Shown: piece after piece, positions 34,094-44,700 of the stretch
Layout of the letters: each line of letters opens with the position of its first letter
Numbering within the stretch: the first letter of the stretch is position 1
Assembly (NCBI RefSeq): GCF_000002595.2
Contig: NC_057020.1
Location: 1,154,547-1,218,546, forward strand
Reading direction: 5' to 3'
From: Chlamydomonas reinhardtii
Taxonomy: Eukaryota > Chlorophyta > Chlorophyceae > Chlamydomonadales > Chlamydomonadaceae
Length of the DNA: 64,000 nt
The notes under the pieces: generated by a model
Database searches by the model: none
What the model was told of the DNA's origin: nothing
What the model saw: only the letters and a program-made list of their open reading frames with translations
Translations under genes and position numbers: made by a program

Positions 34094-35935
34094 CTAGCAC
34101 GGTCGCCCACACGTGCATCCTGCCCACACACAAAGCCACCAACCACTCACAACCTCTCGCGGCGAGGGAGGCGGGGAATCAGCGTCAAACGGCAAGCGCA
34201 ATACCATGCCTTCACCAACAGCCCGAGAGATGAAAGGATGCGCAGACGGCACAGTGTCCCAACCCTTTGGCCTGATACCCAAAGTCACAAACGTCTGGAG
34301 ACGACCCCAGAAGTCAGCTACGACGGCAAGTACAATGCTCAGCACCCGGGCCGACGGCAGCTTCGCTCGCGCCGCCAGCCCGGCCATAACCGTACGCTGC
34401 CGACCAAAGTCCAGGGCAGACATAGCAGCGAGACACACCACATCCCACACAGGTGGCGCAAGCCCCGCAGGCGGGCGCACTAACCACAACTCCTCACGAG
34501 AGAAGGCACTCAGAGCCTCCTCCGGCAGGAAACCCATAGCCATCCCCATGCTTTCCCGCAGCGACAGCGCAACAGTGCAGTCCCAAAACCAGTGACGCCG
34601 GTCCCCATCCTGCATGTCAACCCCACACGCCCAACAAGGGTCAACAGCAACGCCGCGCGCACGCTCGCTAGCATGCCGTGGAAACGCCCAGCAAGCGTTG
34701 GCGGCCACACGCCACAGTGCTTCCTTATGATGATTCTCCCATTTCAGCGACCACAAGCGGGCCAAGGTGCACACAAAGGCCCCCGCCGCCAGGGCAGCCT
34801 CCACCCCCGGCACACCCGCGTCGCACACATATTGCAAATGCTTAGCCTTCAGGGTGGCTAACTGTGGAGCCATTTGTAGCACACGGTCCCCGCCTTCACC
34901 GTGTAGGCAGTGAGCAGGATGGGCGGCCCCCTGCACTGCAACCATCCAAGCTCCCGCACCACCTGTTGCACCGACTCCGCCGCAGCACTCACGACGTCGG
35001 CCGCCGGGAGCGGCAGCGCGGCGGCAGGCCCCCGAGCCAGCTGGGCGGCACGCGCGGCGGCAGCCCAGCCAGCGGGGAGAAGGGCCACCGCCGCCGCAAA
35101 CCGGTCGGCCGCCTCTTGAGGCGACGCCGGCCCCGGCAGGGGCGACGGCAGGCGCGCCCGCGTACTCCAGTGCAGCACCCGCCGCCACACAGCAGCCACA
35201 TACATTTCCACACACGCTTCACCAAACCGGGAGCCCCACGCCCAAGGGCGTGTACATGCCTGCCGCAATTCGTTCAGGCCGTCATGCGCTGCAACCAGCT
35301 GGCCCACACACGCCAGTCCCGGCAGAGCGAACAATCCGCGAAAGCCAATTCCCACGTGCGGCCGCCCTCACACAGCGCCGGGTTAGCCCACAACGGCACA
35401 TGACTCACCCACGCGCCCGGCTCGGGCGGCGCCACAAGAGTCACCGCGGGCAATTCAGTCATGGCTTTCAGCAGACGCGCAAACGGCTTGCCCGCCGGGG
35501 TGAGCGGCTTATTTAGCACACGGTCCGCGGCCCCCCGCACCAACAAGCGCAGGGGCGCGTTGCCGCCTGGCGCAGCCACGCCGCCGCGACCCGGGTCCAC
35601 GGGGGCACGTACGGCAGCAGACCACACACACCCAACACACACCGTACCGCGAGGCCGGCTTGCCGCGCTTTCACACGCGGCACCAGCGGTAACAGGCCCG
35701 CCCCCCCCACCGCCGGAGGCAGTCGCATAAGTTCAATGGAGAGGCCAGGCGGGCGTGCCTGGGGGTTGGCATCAGACTGGGCCGGCGACAGCCGCCGGTC
35801 CACCACCGCCGCTACCCTGGCTAGCAGGCGGTCAACAACGTACAGTTGGGGAAGCCCCGCAAATTCCAATTGAGTAGTAAGCACAGAATTTCGCGGGGCG
35901 GGGGGCGCCAATTTGCGCGTCCTGGCGTGGACATG
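34094..35935 (-). mobile_element. Broken 3' fragment of a LINE-type (non-LTR) retrotransposon
   Basis: Four overlapping minus-strand open stretches (35911-35513, 35642-35274, 35355-34858 and 35215-34094) read as one long protein spread over three frames, so about three frame changes have occurred. The first stretch has LPPAVGGAGLLPL, like the P..GGLGL motif after the reverse transcriptase of LINE ORF2. The last has a Cys/His knuckle, CWACGVDMQDGDRRHWFWDC, typical of the LINE ORF2 C terminus. No reverse transcriptase or endonuclease is present, so the copy is 5' truncated, as is usual for LINEs. The clade (L1-like, or RandI/Dualen known from Chlamydomonas) cannot be decided. It ends upstream about 100 bp from a (CA)n tract. 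Confidence 0.6.
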
Positions 35936-36035
35936 TCAGCACATATTCCAACATTCAACACAGGCGCTTTAACACCGGGGGCCGAGCTCTCAAGCGCTGG
36001 TGCGCATAAAAAAATGTCTAACAAGGCTGTCGATT

Positions 36036-36092
36036 TACACACACACACACACACACATACACACACACACATACACACACACACACACACAT
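36036..36092. repeat. (CA)n microsatellite with TA interruptions
   Basis: CA repeats of about 57 bp are interrupted by three TA steps (CACATACACA). Confidence 0.92.
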
Positions 36093-36407
36093 ATGGGGTT
36101 CCGGCCCCGTGCCTCATCGTAAGACTGGCTATGGACCGTGGACGAGGCCCCGGGGATTAGGCGTGCCCGGTAAACGTTGTAGCGCGTCGCCGACGCGGAG
36201 CATGGCAGCGCATGCGGGCGCACCTCGGAGACGAGGCTGAATGCCAAACGCCCGGGTAGGGGGTTCCAGGCAACATATGCGGGTGAGTATACTCAAGGTG
36301 ACAACTGGGGCAACATCGACAAACGCGGAGCTCGGTAACCGGCGTCGGTATTTGTTGGTAACTGCGCGCGCGTGTCTGGCGGAATTGTTCCGTTTGATTC
36401 TTTGTTT

Positions 36408-36409
<2 letters not shown>

Positions 36410-36491
<82 letters not shown>
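36410..36491. repeat. Perfect (CA)n microsatellite, about 41 units
   Basis: An uninterrupted run of CA of about 82 bp, the longest in the window. Such runs are length-variable in most genomes. Confidence 0.95.
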
Positions 36492-36493
<2 letters not shown>

Positions 36494-37269
36494 CCATACA
36501 TTTCATGGCAGAGAGTTGAACGGGTGGGCAGGGTCGAAGGTACTTGCATGGATGGAATGATGGAAGCCCGCGTCCCAGAGCAGGACCGCCCATGGCACAG
36601 CGCAAATGCGCAATAGCGCTCATCAAGAGGATTCGATTGGCACCACTTTGGTGTGAAGTGGTGGTGGGCTTTAAACCCTAAACAATACGGTTTTGTCCAT
36701 AGGGGGTGTCGGTCGTCCTCCAAGGGGCGTCCCGGGGGGTTTCAGGACATGGGGTCTGGCACTTTGTTTCCTACCCCCACTTGACTGGCTGCACAGGGAT
36801 ACATGTTAACACAATAACACCTGCAGCAAAACGCTCGTGATTCGGAAGCTGACCGTCGGGCAGCCATTGCGGGGCTTTCGAGGCAGAGGAACGCGTGGCG
36901 GCAGCAAGGACGCTATTCGAGAGGTGCGGTTGTCTTTTGCATACGCTGGCATACGTTCCTGTGCATGACTCTGATGACTATATGCAGCTTGAACATTGTG
37001 CCCACTGGTAAAGGCTGCCAGCGATGAAGCACTCCTGATTTCCCAGTGCAAATGGCCGAGGGGACACAGGTTCCAGGGGACAGGGAGTACTCACACGGAA
37101 CCCCATGCAAGCGGCTCAAGGCCCTCCCAGTGCTTGAACTGCTGCATTACAGCTATCAATATAGCTTGCATCTTTGCAAATAAGGAATACTGCTTTGCAC
37201 AGTCGCGCGGTAACCACCCTTCGAGCTTTCCTGTCTGCCGCTGTTCTTAAATCCCGACCGCAAACAACT

Positions 37270-37901
37270 ATGGAGGACCCAAGGGCTAAAGTGGAGCACT
37301 ATTTAGAAAGCAATAAGATTCCGCAGCTGTTCGAGGTGAGCAGTCAAGTGTGCATGGCCCCGCGTCACGGGAAAGCAGCAGGGCCGATGTATTGACATAC
37401 TATTTGTAACAGGCCATTACCTCGGATCTGCTGTTCTATAAGCCGGAGAACCCCAAGGAGCACATCGTCAAGTGAGTTCGCTGACCTGCCGGCGCTATTT
37501 TGTTGAGCACTGCGCGACTCTGCTCAGGGGGGCGTGGATTGATAGAGGTTTGGGGCCAAGGGGTGCTGCGTTATTAGATACTGGTCGAGCAGCCTGCTGG
37601 CGCGTGCCTTCACTCCGCACTCACGGCCACCTCGCACAGGTACCTTGAGAATGTGAAGGTCGCGGGGACAGCACCCCTCATCAACGAGCAGGACTTGGAA
37701 ACAATGTTTGGCATGTTCGACATTACAAAACGCGGCACGGTCACGGCAGAGCAGGCAAACCGTGCGCTTCAAGTCATCTTGGGGCCAGCAGCGGACCTTG
37801 CGGAGGTGGGCGTCAAGCCCGGGAGCAACCTCACAAAGGACCAGTTCGTGAGCTCAATGGCGCACGCACTTAAACGTGCCAGCCCATACCGGCAACAGTA
37901 G
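37270..37901 (+). CDS. EFCAB10: EFCAB10-like small calcium-binding-family protein
   Basis: EFCAB10 is a small protein found mainly in ciliated organisms. The model has 128 residues in three exons: 37270-37335, 37413-37471 and 37640-37901, in frame. This is close to the length of animal EFCAB10. The N terminus, KVEHYLESNKIPQLFEAITS followed by LLFYKPENPKEHIVKYL, is an RIIa-type dimerisation/docking motif, as used to bind AKAP-like helices on axonemal complexes. The second half, ETMFGMFDITKRGTVTAEQ, has EF-hand geometry. Its loop (DITKRGTVTAEQ) lacks acidic residues at positions 3, 5 and 12, so it probably does not bind calcium. The gene converges with the APRT gene, with 318 bp between the stops. 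Confidence 0.8.
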
Positions 37902-38219
37902 TCACGGCACCGGTGCCCCCGGGGTAATGAGCTCCCGGAGGGGCTTCACCTAACCAGTCAGGCTCACGCGCTGCGCCGGGGTGGCGCCGTGGCCCAGGCC
38001 AATGTACTATCGGGTTTAAGGTTGCGATCACAGACTTCCAAAGCAATCAACCGTGGTCAAGTGTACTAGGTCGGGCACTTCGGCTCGACGTGCCGTGGTC
38101 GATCCAAGGCCTGTTGCGGCTGCATAATGTGCGACGGTGCACAGACCGAGAATGCTTTCATACGGCTGCCGGGTGCACTAGCTAGATATGCACGGCTGCG
38201 GTCTTGGCAGTGGAGTTGC
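37902..38219. other. Convergent 3' region, EFCAB10-like / APRT
   Basis: 318 bp between two convergent stop codons. No TGTAA word was found for either gene beyond one that overlaps the APRT stop. Nothing else is seen. Confidence 0.4.
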
Positions 38220-39797
38220 TTACAGGCCCTCCTTCTCCACGAGCACGAAGAGGTCGGTGCCCTGGATCTTGTCGCGGCCCTTGAGGAAGGGCAGCTCGAT
38301 GACGCACGCCGCCTCCACCACCACACCGCCGGCCTTCTCTGTGGGGCGGTGAGGGCGAATGGATTCGTGGTGAGCGGCCTTGGGGTGCGTGGCTAAGTTT
38401 GCAATGAGTTGAAGTGGTACTGGAGAAGTGCCGGTAGGTGAGGGGTATGATGGCAGGAAGTGGCTGGATTCCATGTAAAGGCAAGGGTAGTGGCATTGCT
38501 TGCGTTCATGGCGCAGACCACCATTGAAGATGGAAGAAAGTGCACTGCACCGTGTGTGTAAGGCGCATGTGAGACTTACTGACGAGGTTGATGCCGGCGG
38601 CAAGGGTGCCGCCGGTGGCAATCAGGTCATCAACCTGCAATGGGTTCAAACATGAAGGGGCCGGCATTAGTCTATCCATGGCGCGATGCACGATGTGCTA
38701 CTGCGCCGCAGGGTTTACTGATGCGTTTGAGGTGTTGGGAAGCGGTCATGTACTGGATGACGGAGGCAGTGTGTAACGTCACAATCAATGCGGTGACAAA
38801 CAATCATCCTCTGAAGCCCCGGACAAACTGATCTACAGCGGATGACAGTCTCACAGCTATCACTGTTTGGTTGCTCATGCTGCCGTCTTCACAAAAAGGC
38901 GAGCATCTCATGTCCATCTCCTGACAGCCTGCATAGCATTGCGTCCGCGTGCACTACCAGGCCCGCTTACCAGCACAACGCGTTGCCCGGGCTGGATGGC
39001 GCCCACGTGCATCTCAATCTTGTCCGTGCTGTACTCGGTCTTGTACTCCTCGCTGATCTTGTCACCTGCATGAATCCCATGACCAAAGGCGTTAGGATAC
39101 CTGAAAGCTGCCAACTACAGCTTCTGTTTGCACCTTAAGAGTCACCAAAGTGCGCGCATCAACGACCCTCCACCGGTTACCGCCGGGCACCAGCCCTGGC
39201 GGCCAGGCCGCCGCCCCTCATTGCCAACAGGGTCGGCCCGCGGCCCTCGCAGTGCAGCGGTTTAACCGGCCGGGGGTCGCCATATCTCTGCTACACGGAT
39301 CCCGGTTGGCGGCCGTGCCAAGCTCCCTCACTACATGATCGCATAACATAACCGCACGCCAGCTGACGTACCGGGCAGCTTGCCGGGCTTGCGCAGCGGC
39401 ACAAAGGCTACCCCAAGCGCAAGAGCCAGAGGAGCGCCAAAGATGAGGCCACGAGCCTCAAAGCCTGCGCGGGCGCGCGGGGGGGGGTGTTGGTGAAAGC
39501 ACGGTGCAAGCGACGATAACGGCGCCGGCGGGGCGGGGTGCCAGTCTACCTGCCCCACCCCAGCATAGCTTCGGCGTTCCCACGATGCTTGCTTCCATTG
39601 CCCTTGCACCTACCCGCCACCACGTCAATCTTCTTGTCCTTGTACTGCTCAGCGAACAGGTCAATGCTGTACTGGAACGCCTGGTGGTTCAGCATGATGG
39701 TGGTGACATCCCAGAACAGAATACCCTTGTGGGGAAAGTCAGGAATGCCACGAATGGCATTCTTGATAATCTCCTTCTTGGCCTCAACGTCAGCCAT
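38220..39797 (-). CDS. APT1: Adenine phosphoribosyltransferase (EC 2.4.2.7)
   Basis: APRT makes AMP from adenine and PRPP in purine salvage. The model has 181 residues in five exons: 39797-39614, 39464-39372, 39065-38971, 38634-38580 and 38338-38220, in frame and of normal family length. Diagnostic motifs in order: [18 protein letters not shown] near residue 18, [17 protein letters not shown] (base recognition and substrate hood), RKPGKLPG, the flexible-loop stretch [14 protein letters not shown], and the PRPP-binding signature [14 protein letters not shown]. No N-terminal targeting extension is seen, so the enzyme is probably cytosolic. The short intron 39465-39613 contains a C/G run. The terminal codons CTG TAA include a TGTAA word. 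Confidence 0.95.
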
Positions 39798-40669
39798 CTT
39801 TGCGTTGCTTGTGCTGAAAGGTTGTAAGTTGCGGGCGGCGCGAGACTCAGAGAGACTGAAACAAAATGCGTTTGATTCGACCTTGTGAATAAGAGCGAAA
39901 GGAATGTCCTGCTGCTGCTGTGCTGCCCCTTAACCATTGCATGCAAGAAAACTGCCCATCCCGCTGCAAGGAGGGGTCGCGCAAGTGCACCGTGCGGTTG
40001 ATGCAGCATATCAATAGACTTTTCCAGCCTTGGCAACGGACACGCCGCGACAACAGGAAGCCAAAGAACTGGTCTGTTGAGGTCAGCAGCGCCGGCGCCA
40101 CCATGCCCTGACATGCCCACACGATTGCAGGGTTCGCCATTTTCGCACATCACGCTAACGACGTCCCCGCGTGACCATACCTTCAACAAGAACTGACAAG
40201 GGCGTTCCTAAGCCGCAGCCGCACCGCCGTAACTATGTCAACCGTTCAGTATTTGCGCAGACCTCGACACAGGTCATCCTCTATTTACTGAACCTGAGGG
40301 AGCATTGCACCTCTGCCTTGTACACCGGAACAACCAAAGTGAGGCCACGACGCCGGACATACCATCCTTAGTAGAAGGCTCGCGCCACCCACCACTGTAC
40401 CGTACTTTCCACTGCCCGCTGGACGTGCCACCCACCAGGCCAGCCCGGTGCCCCGCGCTATCCTGTTAGGTTACCTGCCTGGGCAGCAGGCACCTTGACA
40501 TTTGCAATTACCATTGCCATTGCAGGCCAAGAGGACCCTACAGCCGCGAAAGTCGTTCGGCAGTGGCTACCATCGTTCGGCAGTGGCTACCATCTGCTGC
40601 GCGTCTTATCGCACGCAACCGGTGCCTGCATGCCTAGCTCCACTGCTGAAGTTGTGCCCGTACCAGGCA
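39798..40669. promoter_or_regulatory. APRT promoter region and 3' flank of the 141-residue gene
   Basis: No gene is supported in this 872-bp stretch. It should hold the APRT 5' UTR and promoter on its left and the 3' UTR of the upstream minus-strand gene on its right. A 20-bp tandem duplication lies at 40554-40593. Confidence 0.4.
40554..40593 (+). repeat. 20-bp tandem duplication
   Basis: The unit CGTTCGGCAGTGGCTACCAT occurs twice in a row without a visible difference. Confidence 0.9.
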
Positions 40670-41297
40670 TTACGCCTCACTCATTGATCGCTGCAGAGCT
40701 TCTGAGACCAGCAGGCCGGAATACTCCTTGCCGTCACGTCCCTCGCGCATGTCCTTTCTCCGTGCAGCTAGCAGCATGTCCAGCTCCAGCTTCTGCCGCC
40801 GCTCCAATGCCGCAGTGAGGCCGATACTGAGAACTGTTAGCTCCTCCGTGCGGAGTTCAGTGTTGTAATGGATCTGCTTCATGGCTTTGTCAACGAGGGA
40901 CTCCTGCACCTCATCTGACAGTGCGCCGCTGGTACTGGATGCGTCCAGTGCTGCGGCGGGCGGCTCCGTCACCGTTGCAGCTGCACCCGGCTCAGCTGTT
41001 GTGGACAGCGCTTGTCGTACTAATGTTGTTGCAACTGCTCCACAATGCGGGAGGCCAGCTGCGGGGCGCAGGCAGGATGTGCGAAAAGGGGGTCGGGAAA
41101 GCGGCACACGGGACACGGGCGGCGAGCACCACGCGCACCCCCGGAGCATCGCTTCTGCCCCTCTGAGCTTGTGGTGCACACATATCATGATACAGGCCAA
41201 AGTTAAACCATCCATGCTGAACAAGGCTCCGCGACTCCATCAAGCGTCGTGCCCACTTACCACTACGCATTGCGCTTAGGGACAAGGCTGCAAGCAT
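40670..41297 (-). CDS. Small protein with organelle-targeting-like N terminus (141 aa)
   Basis: Not assigned to a family. The two-exon model is 41297-41261 and 41058-40670, with a strong donor (GTAAGT) and an acceptor after a pyrimidine tract. It was preferred over the unspliced frame starting at 41224. The N terminus MLAALSLSAMRSAGLPHCG continues with Arg, Ser and Thr and no acidic residues, like a mitochondrial presequence. The C-terminal half is a charged helix: SDEVQESLVDKAMKQIHYN, then TELRTEELTVLSIGLTAALE, then ERRQKLELDMLLAARRKDM. It stands head to head with the CEP70-like gene, 472 bp away. A small mitochondrial subunit or assembly factor is possible but not shown. Confidence 0.55.
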
Positions 41298-41769
41298 TTT
41301 TGTTTACGTGATGCTTGTATCAAGTATTATGAGCACTTATTGGACGGGAGCAAGGAATATAAAGCTCCTTTGGCGGTGGACTAGCGATGTGCAAGCGCAA
41401 GTACTGCAGTTTACATCAAACAGCAATATAAAGCACATTAATTAAACAGAAGCAGGTCTTGGGGCCTCCTCGCGAAAGCGGTTCCAACGAGCAGTCGCGA
41501 TGGGCTCAGCCAGCCACTGGAGAGGTTCCGCCCAAGCTTTAGTGCGCTTACGACAATCTCACATGACTTGACTCCTTATTATATATAGAACTGTGACCGC
41601 TCCCGCGGACGCCTGGTTGAAACCTGCTGACAGCCAACGCGAGAACGTCTTCTCTCTAATGCCGCACTGTTGCGAATACATACTGTATATCTAGATGATT
41701 CAGGCAGTGCAGCTACCAGGATAAAGCGTGGATTGAGCCCGAGCGCGGCGCAGGGCAAAAGAGGGCGAA
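41298..41769. promoter_or_regulatory. Divergent upstream region, 141-aa gene / CEP70-like gene
   Basis: 472 bp with marked AT-richness. TATA-like words are TATAAAG at 41358-41364, TATAAAG at 41427-41433 and TATATATAG at about 41579-41587. The elements could serve either direction. The assignment is inferred from position. Confidence 0.45.
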
Positions 41770-44700
41770 ATGGACGCCTCGCACGCTGCACCCTCGGGGC
41801 GGAGTGTCTTCAGTTCGGACGATGATTTGACAAGCTTCTTGGCGGGTGAGGTTCGGTTGACTCGGTCAACGGGGCCGACATTGCCACGCACGTATTTACC
41901 GGCCTGGCGGCAAGTTCCCTCACCCGGCTTCACTCACGCCGCGCTTCCTTGAACACATGCAGGCCTACGCGCCAAGTATGCCACTTTATACCCACAGTAC
42001 CTTGAAGGCGAGCAGCCAGCCGGCGCTGGCGGTGCAGCGGGTAAGTTTAAGGGTCGTGTGATCGGCGTAGTGCCGCGGGCATACTCAAGAGTTGCTTGCG
42101 ATTGCAGGTTGCCGGGACGGAGAACCGATTAGTACCATGGCCGCAGCCAGTATTGGTGACGCTGCGGACGCCGGCGTCGCTGCGACGGCCGCGGCAGCTG
42201 TTGATACAGCGCTAGCCGGCACGTCGCTGTCCTTTGACCACAAGCTGACACAGCTTCGCTCCAGCCTGCAGTCCCTGCAGCAGCTACTGCCGCCGCGTGC
42301 CAGCACTACGGCAAACCTGCTGGAGAGCTTCGTGGCTGTGTCCGGCGACGGTCTGGCACAGCGCCTTCATGAGCAGCACCAGCAGGGACAGCAGGTGCAG
42401 CAGGACCGGCAGGCGCAGCCAGGCGCATCGGCCACAGCTGCCACCATCACCAGCAGCGTGCGGCCAAGTGCGCAGCCGGAGCCGGCGTCATCCACAGGGT
42501 TGGCTAGAGGCTCCACCGGTCCCTATGCACAGACTGCTGCATCCAGCAGTGGGGGTGGGGCCTGCAGCAACGCTGGCGCGGGCGAGCCTGGCCAGTTGGG
42601 AGTGGACATAGCCTTCATGGAACTGGCTGCAGGCTACAGCCGCCGCACGCTGCAGCCGCCCTCTAGCGAGAGCTCAGGTGCATCCGTTGGCGGCGCGCCC
42701 GGCGTTGATACGGCGTGCGCGTGCGCACTGCTACACCAACCGCCAGAGCCGCCGCCGCAGCCGGCGGAGCCGGCTCCGGCGCACAGCCTGTACCTGCAGC
42801 AGGCTAGCCTCGCCGATCCTCAGTCCAGCAGCAGCAGCCCGCAGGCCAGCAGCGAGCCTGACTACCGAGCCGACGCCAATGAGACATGGCACGACGCCTA
42901 CCATCTGGGCCATAGCTCGTATGATGGTCACGGCGCAGTCCTCGGACACACGGATTCCGAGCTCGAGCTCGAGGGACCAGCAGATCCGGAGCTCTACGGC
43001 CTACACCAGGAGCCACGCCGCACTTCAGGGGACGCAGAGGACAGCGCCGCTGAGGAGCACGGCGCGCCAGCCAGTGCCTCCACAGGTGACGCCGTGGAGC
43101 TCCAAAGGGCAGAGGCTGCAGCAGGCATGGGCAGTATCACGCGGTCCATGGTCAGCCCTGCCCGCCGCCGCGTGTGGCAGCTGGTGGGGCAGGGAGGGAG
43201 CGCGCTCGGTGGCAGCAACGGCAGGATGCCTGAACCCGCACAGCCACTGGACATGCCAGATGCGGAGCACAGCCAGTGGCCACCCCGGCCAGCGTCGGTG
43301 CGCCCCGCTGGGTCCCCAGGCCCGCATGGGCTGCGCCTGCTGCATTCTGCAAACCTGCAAAACTGCTCGCACGGCGGCGGCTCATCCGGTGCATCTACTG
43401 GCGGCGGCGGCACCGGGCCGGACGCCACACGCGAAAGCAGCGCAGTGTGGGAGAGCGAGGCCACTGGGGCTGAGGATAAGGAGGCCGGCGAGGACCACGG
43501 CAGTACGAGCTGCGAGGAGCCGGGGCTTGCCTCGCAGACGGAGTGGTGTGGGTTCGGTGGCTTTGGAAAGCAGTCGCCCAGTCTACTGCGTCAAAACACA
43601 TTGACACCAGTGTTCGGCTTCGGCCCGCTGCCGACCGGCGACGAGTCTCCGGCGCCGGGCGGATTCGGACAGCCCGATCTGCAGTCAGAGGCGAGGCTGC
43701 AGCCCGCGAGCACCGGCATCTCGCCGCACTTGATGGAAGGAGGTGCCGAGTGGCAGCACCAGCACCAGCAGCTACTGCCAAGCAGTGAGCAACGAGGCAG
43801 CCTTGCGCCCAGCAATGCTGTGGGCGCAAGTGCTGCAGGCGAGGCGGTCCGGCAGCGGCGTCGCTGGGGCAGCCCGCTTCAAGGCTCTGCCGTCAGCGGG
43901 TCCTGGCAGCACATTCACGCAGCTTCTGTAGCTGCTGGTGTAGTGGGCGGTGCCACCTCGTCACTTCACAGGAGCAGCCCCAACGGTGCCGGCGCCAATG
44001 CAGGCATGTTCAGTCCCACGGTGGCGACGGCACGGGCTAGCCAGGGTGGATCGCCGTCTCGTCATGTGTTCAGCACAGCAGCGCCTGCCGCCATGCTCGC
44101 CATGGCTGGCGCTGACGGCGAGGTCTTGCTTGAGCCGGATGCGCCGGCGGGTGCTCACCCTGCTGCCGGCGGCTTCGCTGCAACGTACCAGCCTTACGGG
44201 GAGGAACCTGCAAACGAGCCGTCGCTGGTGTCAGCTGCTGCTGAGTACGAGGGGCTGCTGCAGGAGCAGGGGTTCATGCCCGAGTATGACGGACAGCAAC
44301 ATGAGCTGCAGGACGGCCATGCCTTGCTGGCAGCCGCGACTGAGCCTGAGCCTGAGCACCACAGCGCGGGGTGGGCGGCGGATGGCGACGTTTCGAACGG
44401 AGGGGGCTCCAGTGCGTACAGCAGCAGTGGTGGTGTGAGCGGTGACGGGCGGCCCATTGACCCACGACTGCAGCACAGACACGCCTGGCAGGACACTGGT
44501 GTGAGCACAACTAGTGCGGCCCGCGGCCCGCGCTCGCTGCGGCTCGTGCCTCCTACGCCGCACACGGGCGTGGCCGTAGGCCAGCCCTATGCCCTGGCAG
44601 CCGTCCCTGGGGAGCTGCTGCCCAACCACAACGATGAAGTGCTGTGCGGCTCGCCTACCTCGGACATGGCCGCTACAGCAGGTGCCGCCCAGGTTTCTGA

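Larger units (their letters stand above)
35936..37269. other. Intergenic region with two (CA)n tracts
   Basis: Apart from the two microsatellites there is no supported feature. The last few hundred bases are relatively AT-rich and should hold the promoter of the EFCAB10-like gene. Confidence 0.45.

Noticed and set aside
34094-35911. The four minus-strand open frames as a host gene
   Set aside because: They overlap in different frames and carry LINE ORF2 C-terminal motifs; no introns or start context support a host gene.
36410-36491. Cys/Val and Thr/His repeat open frames across the (CA)n tract
   Set aside because: They are translations of a dinucleotide microsatellite, not genes.
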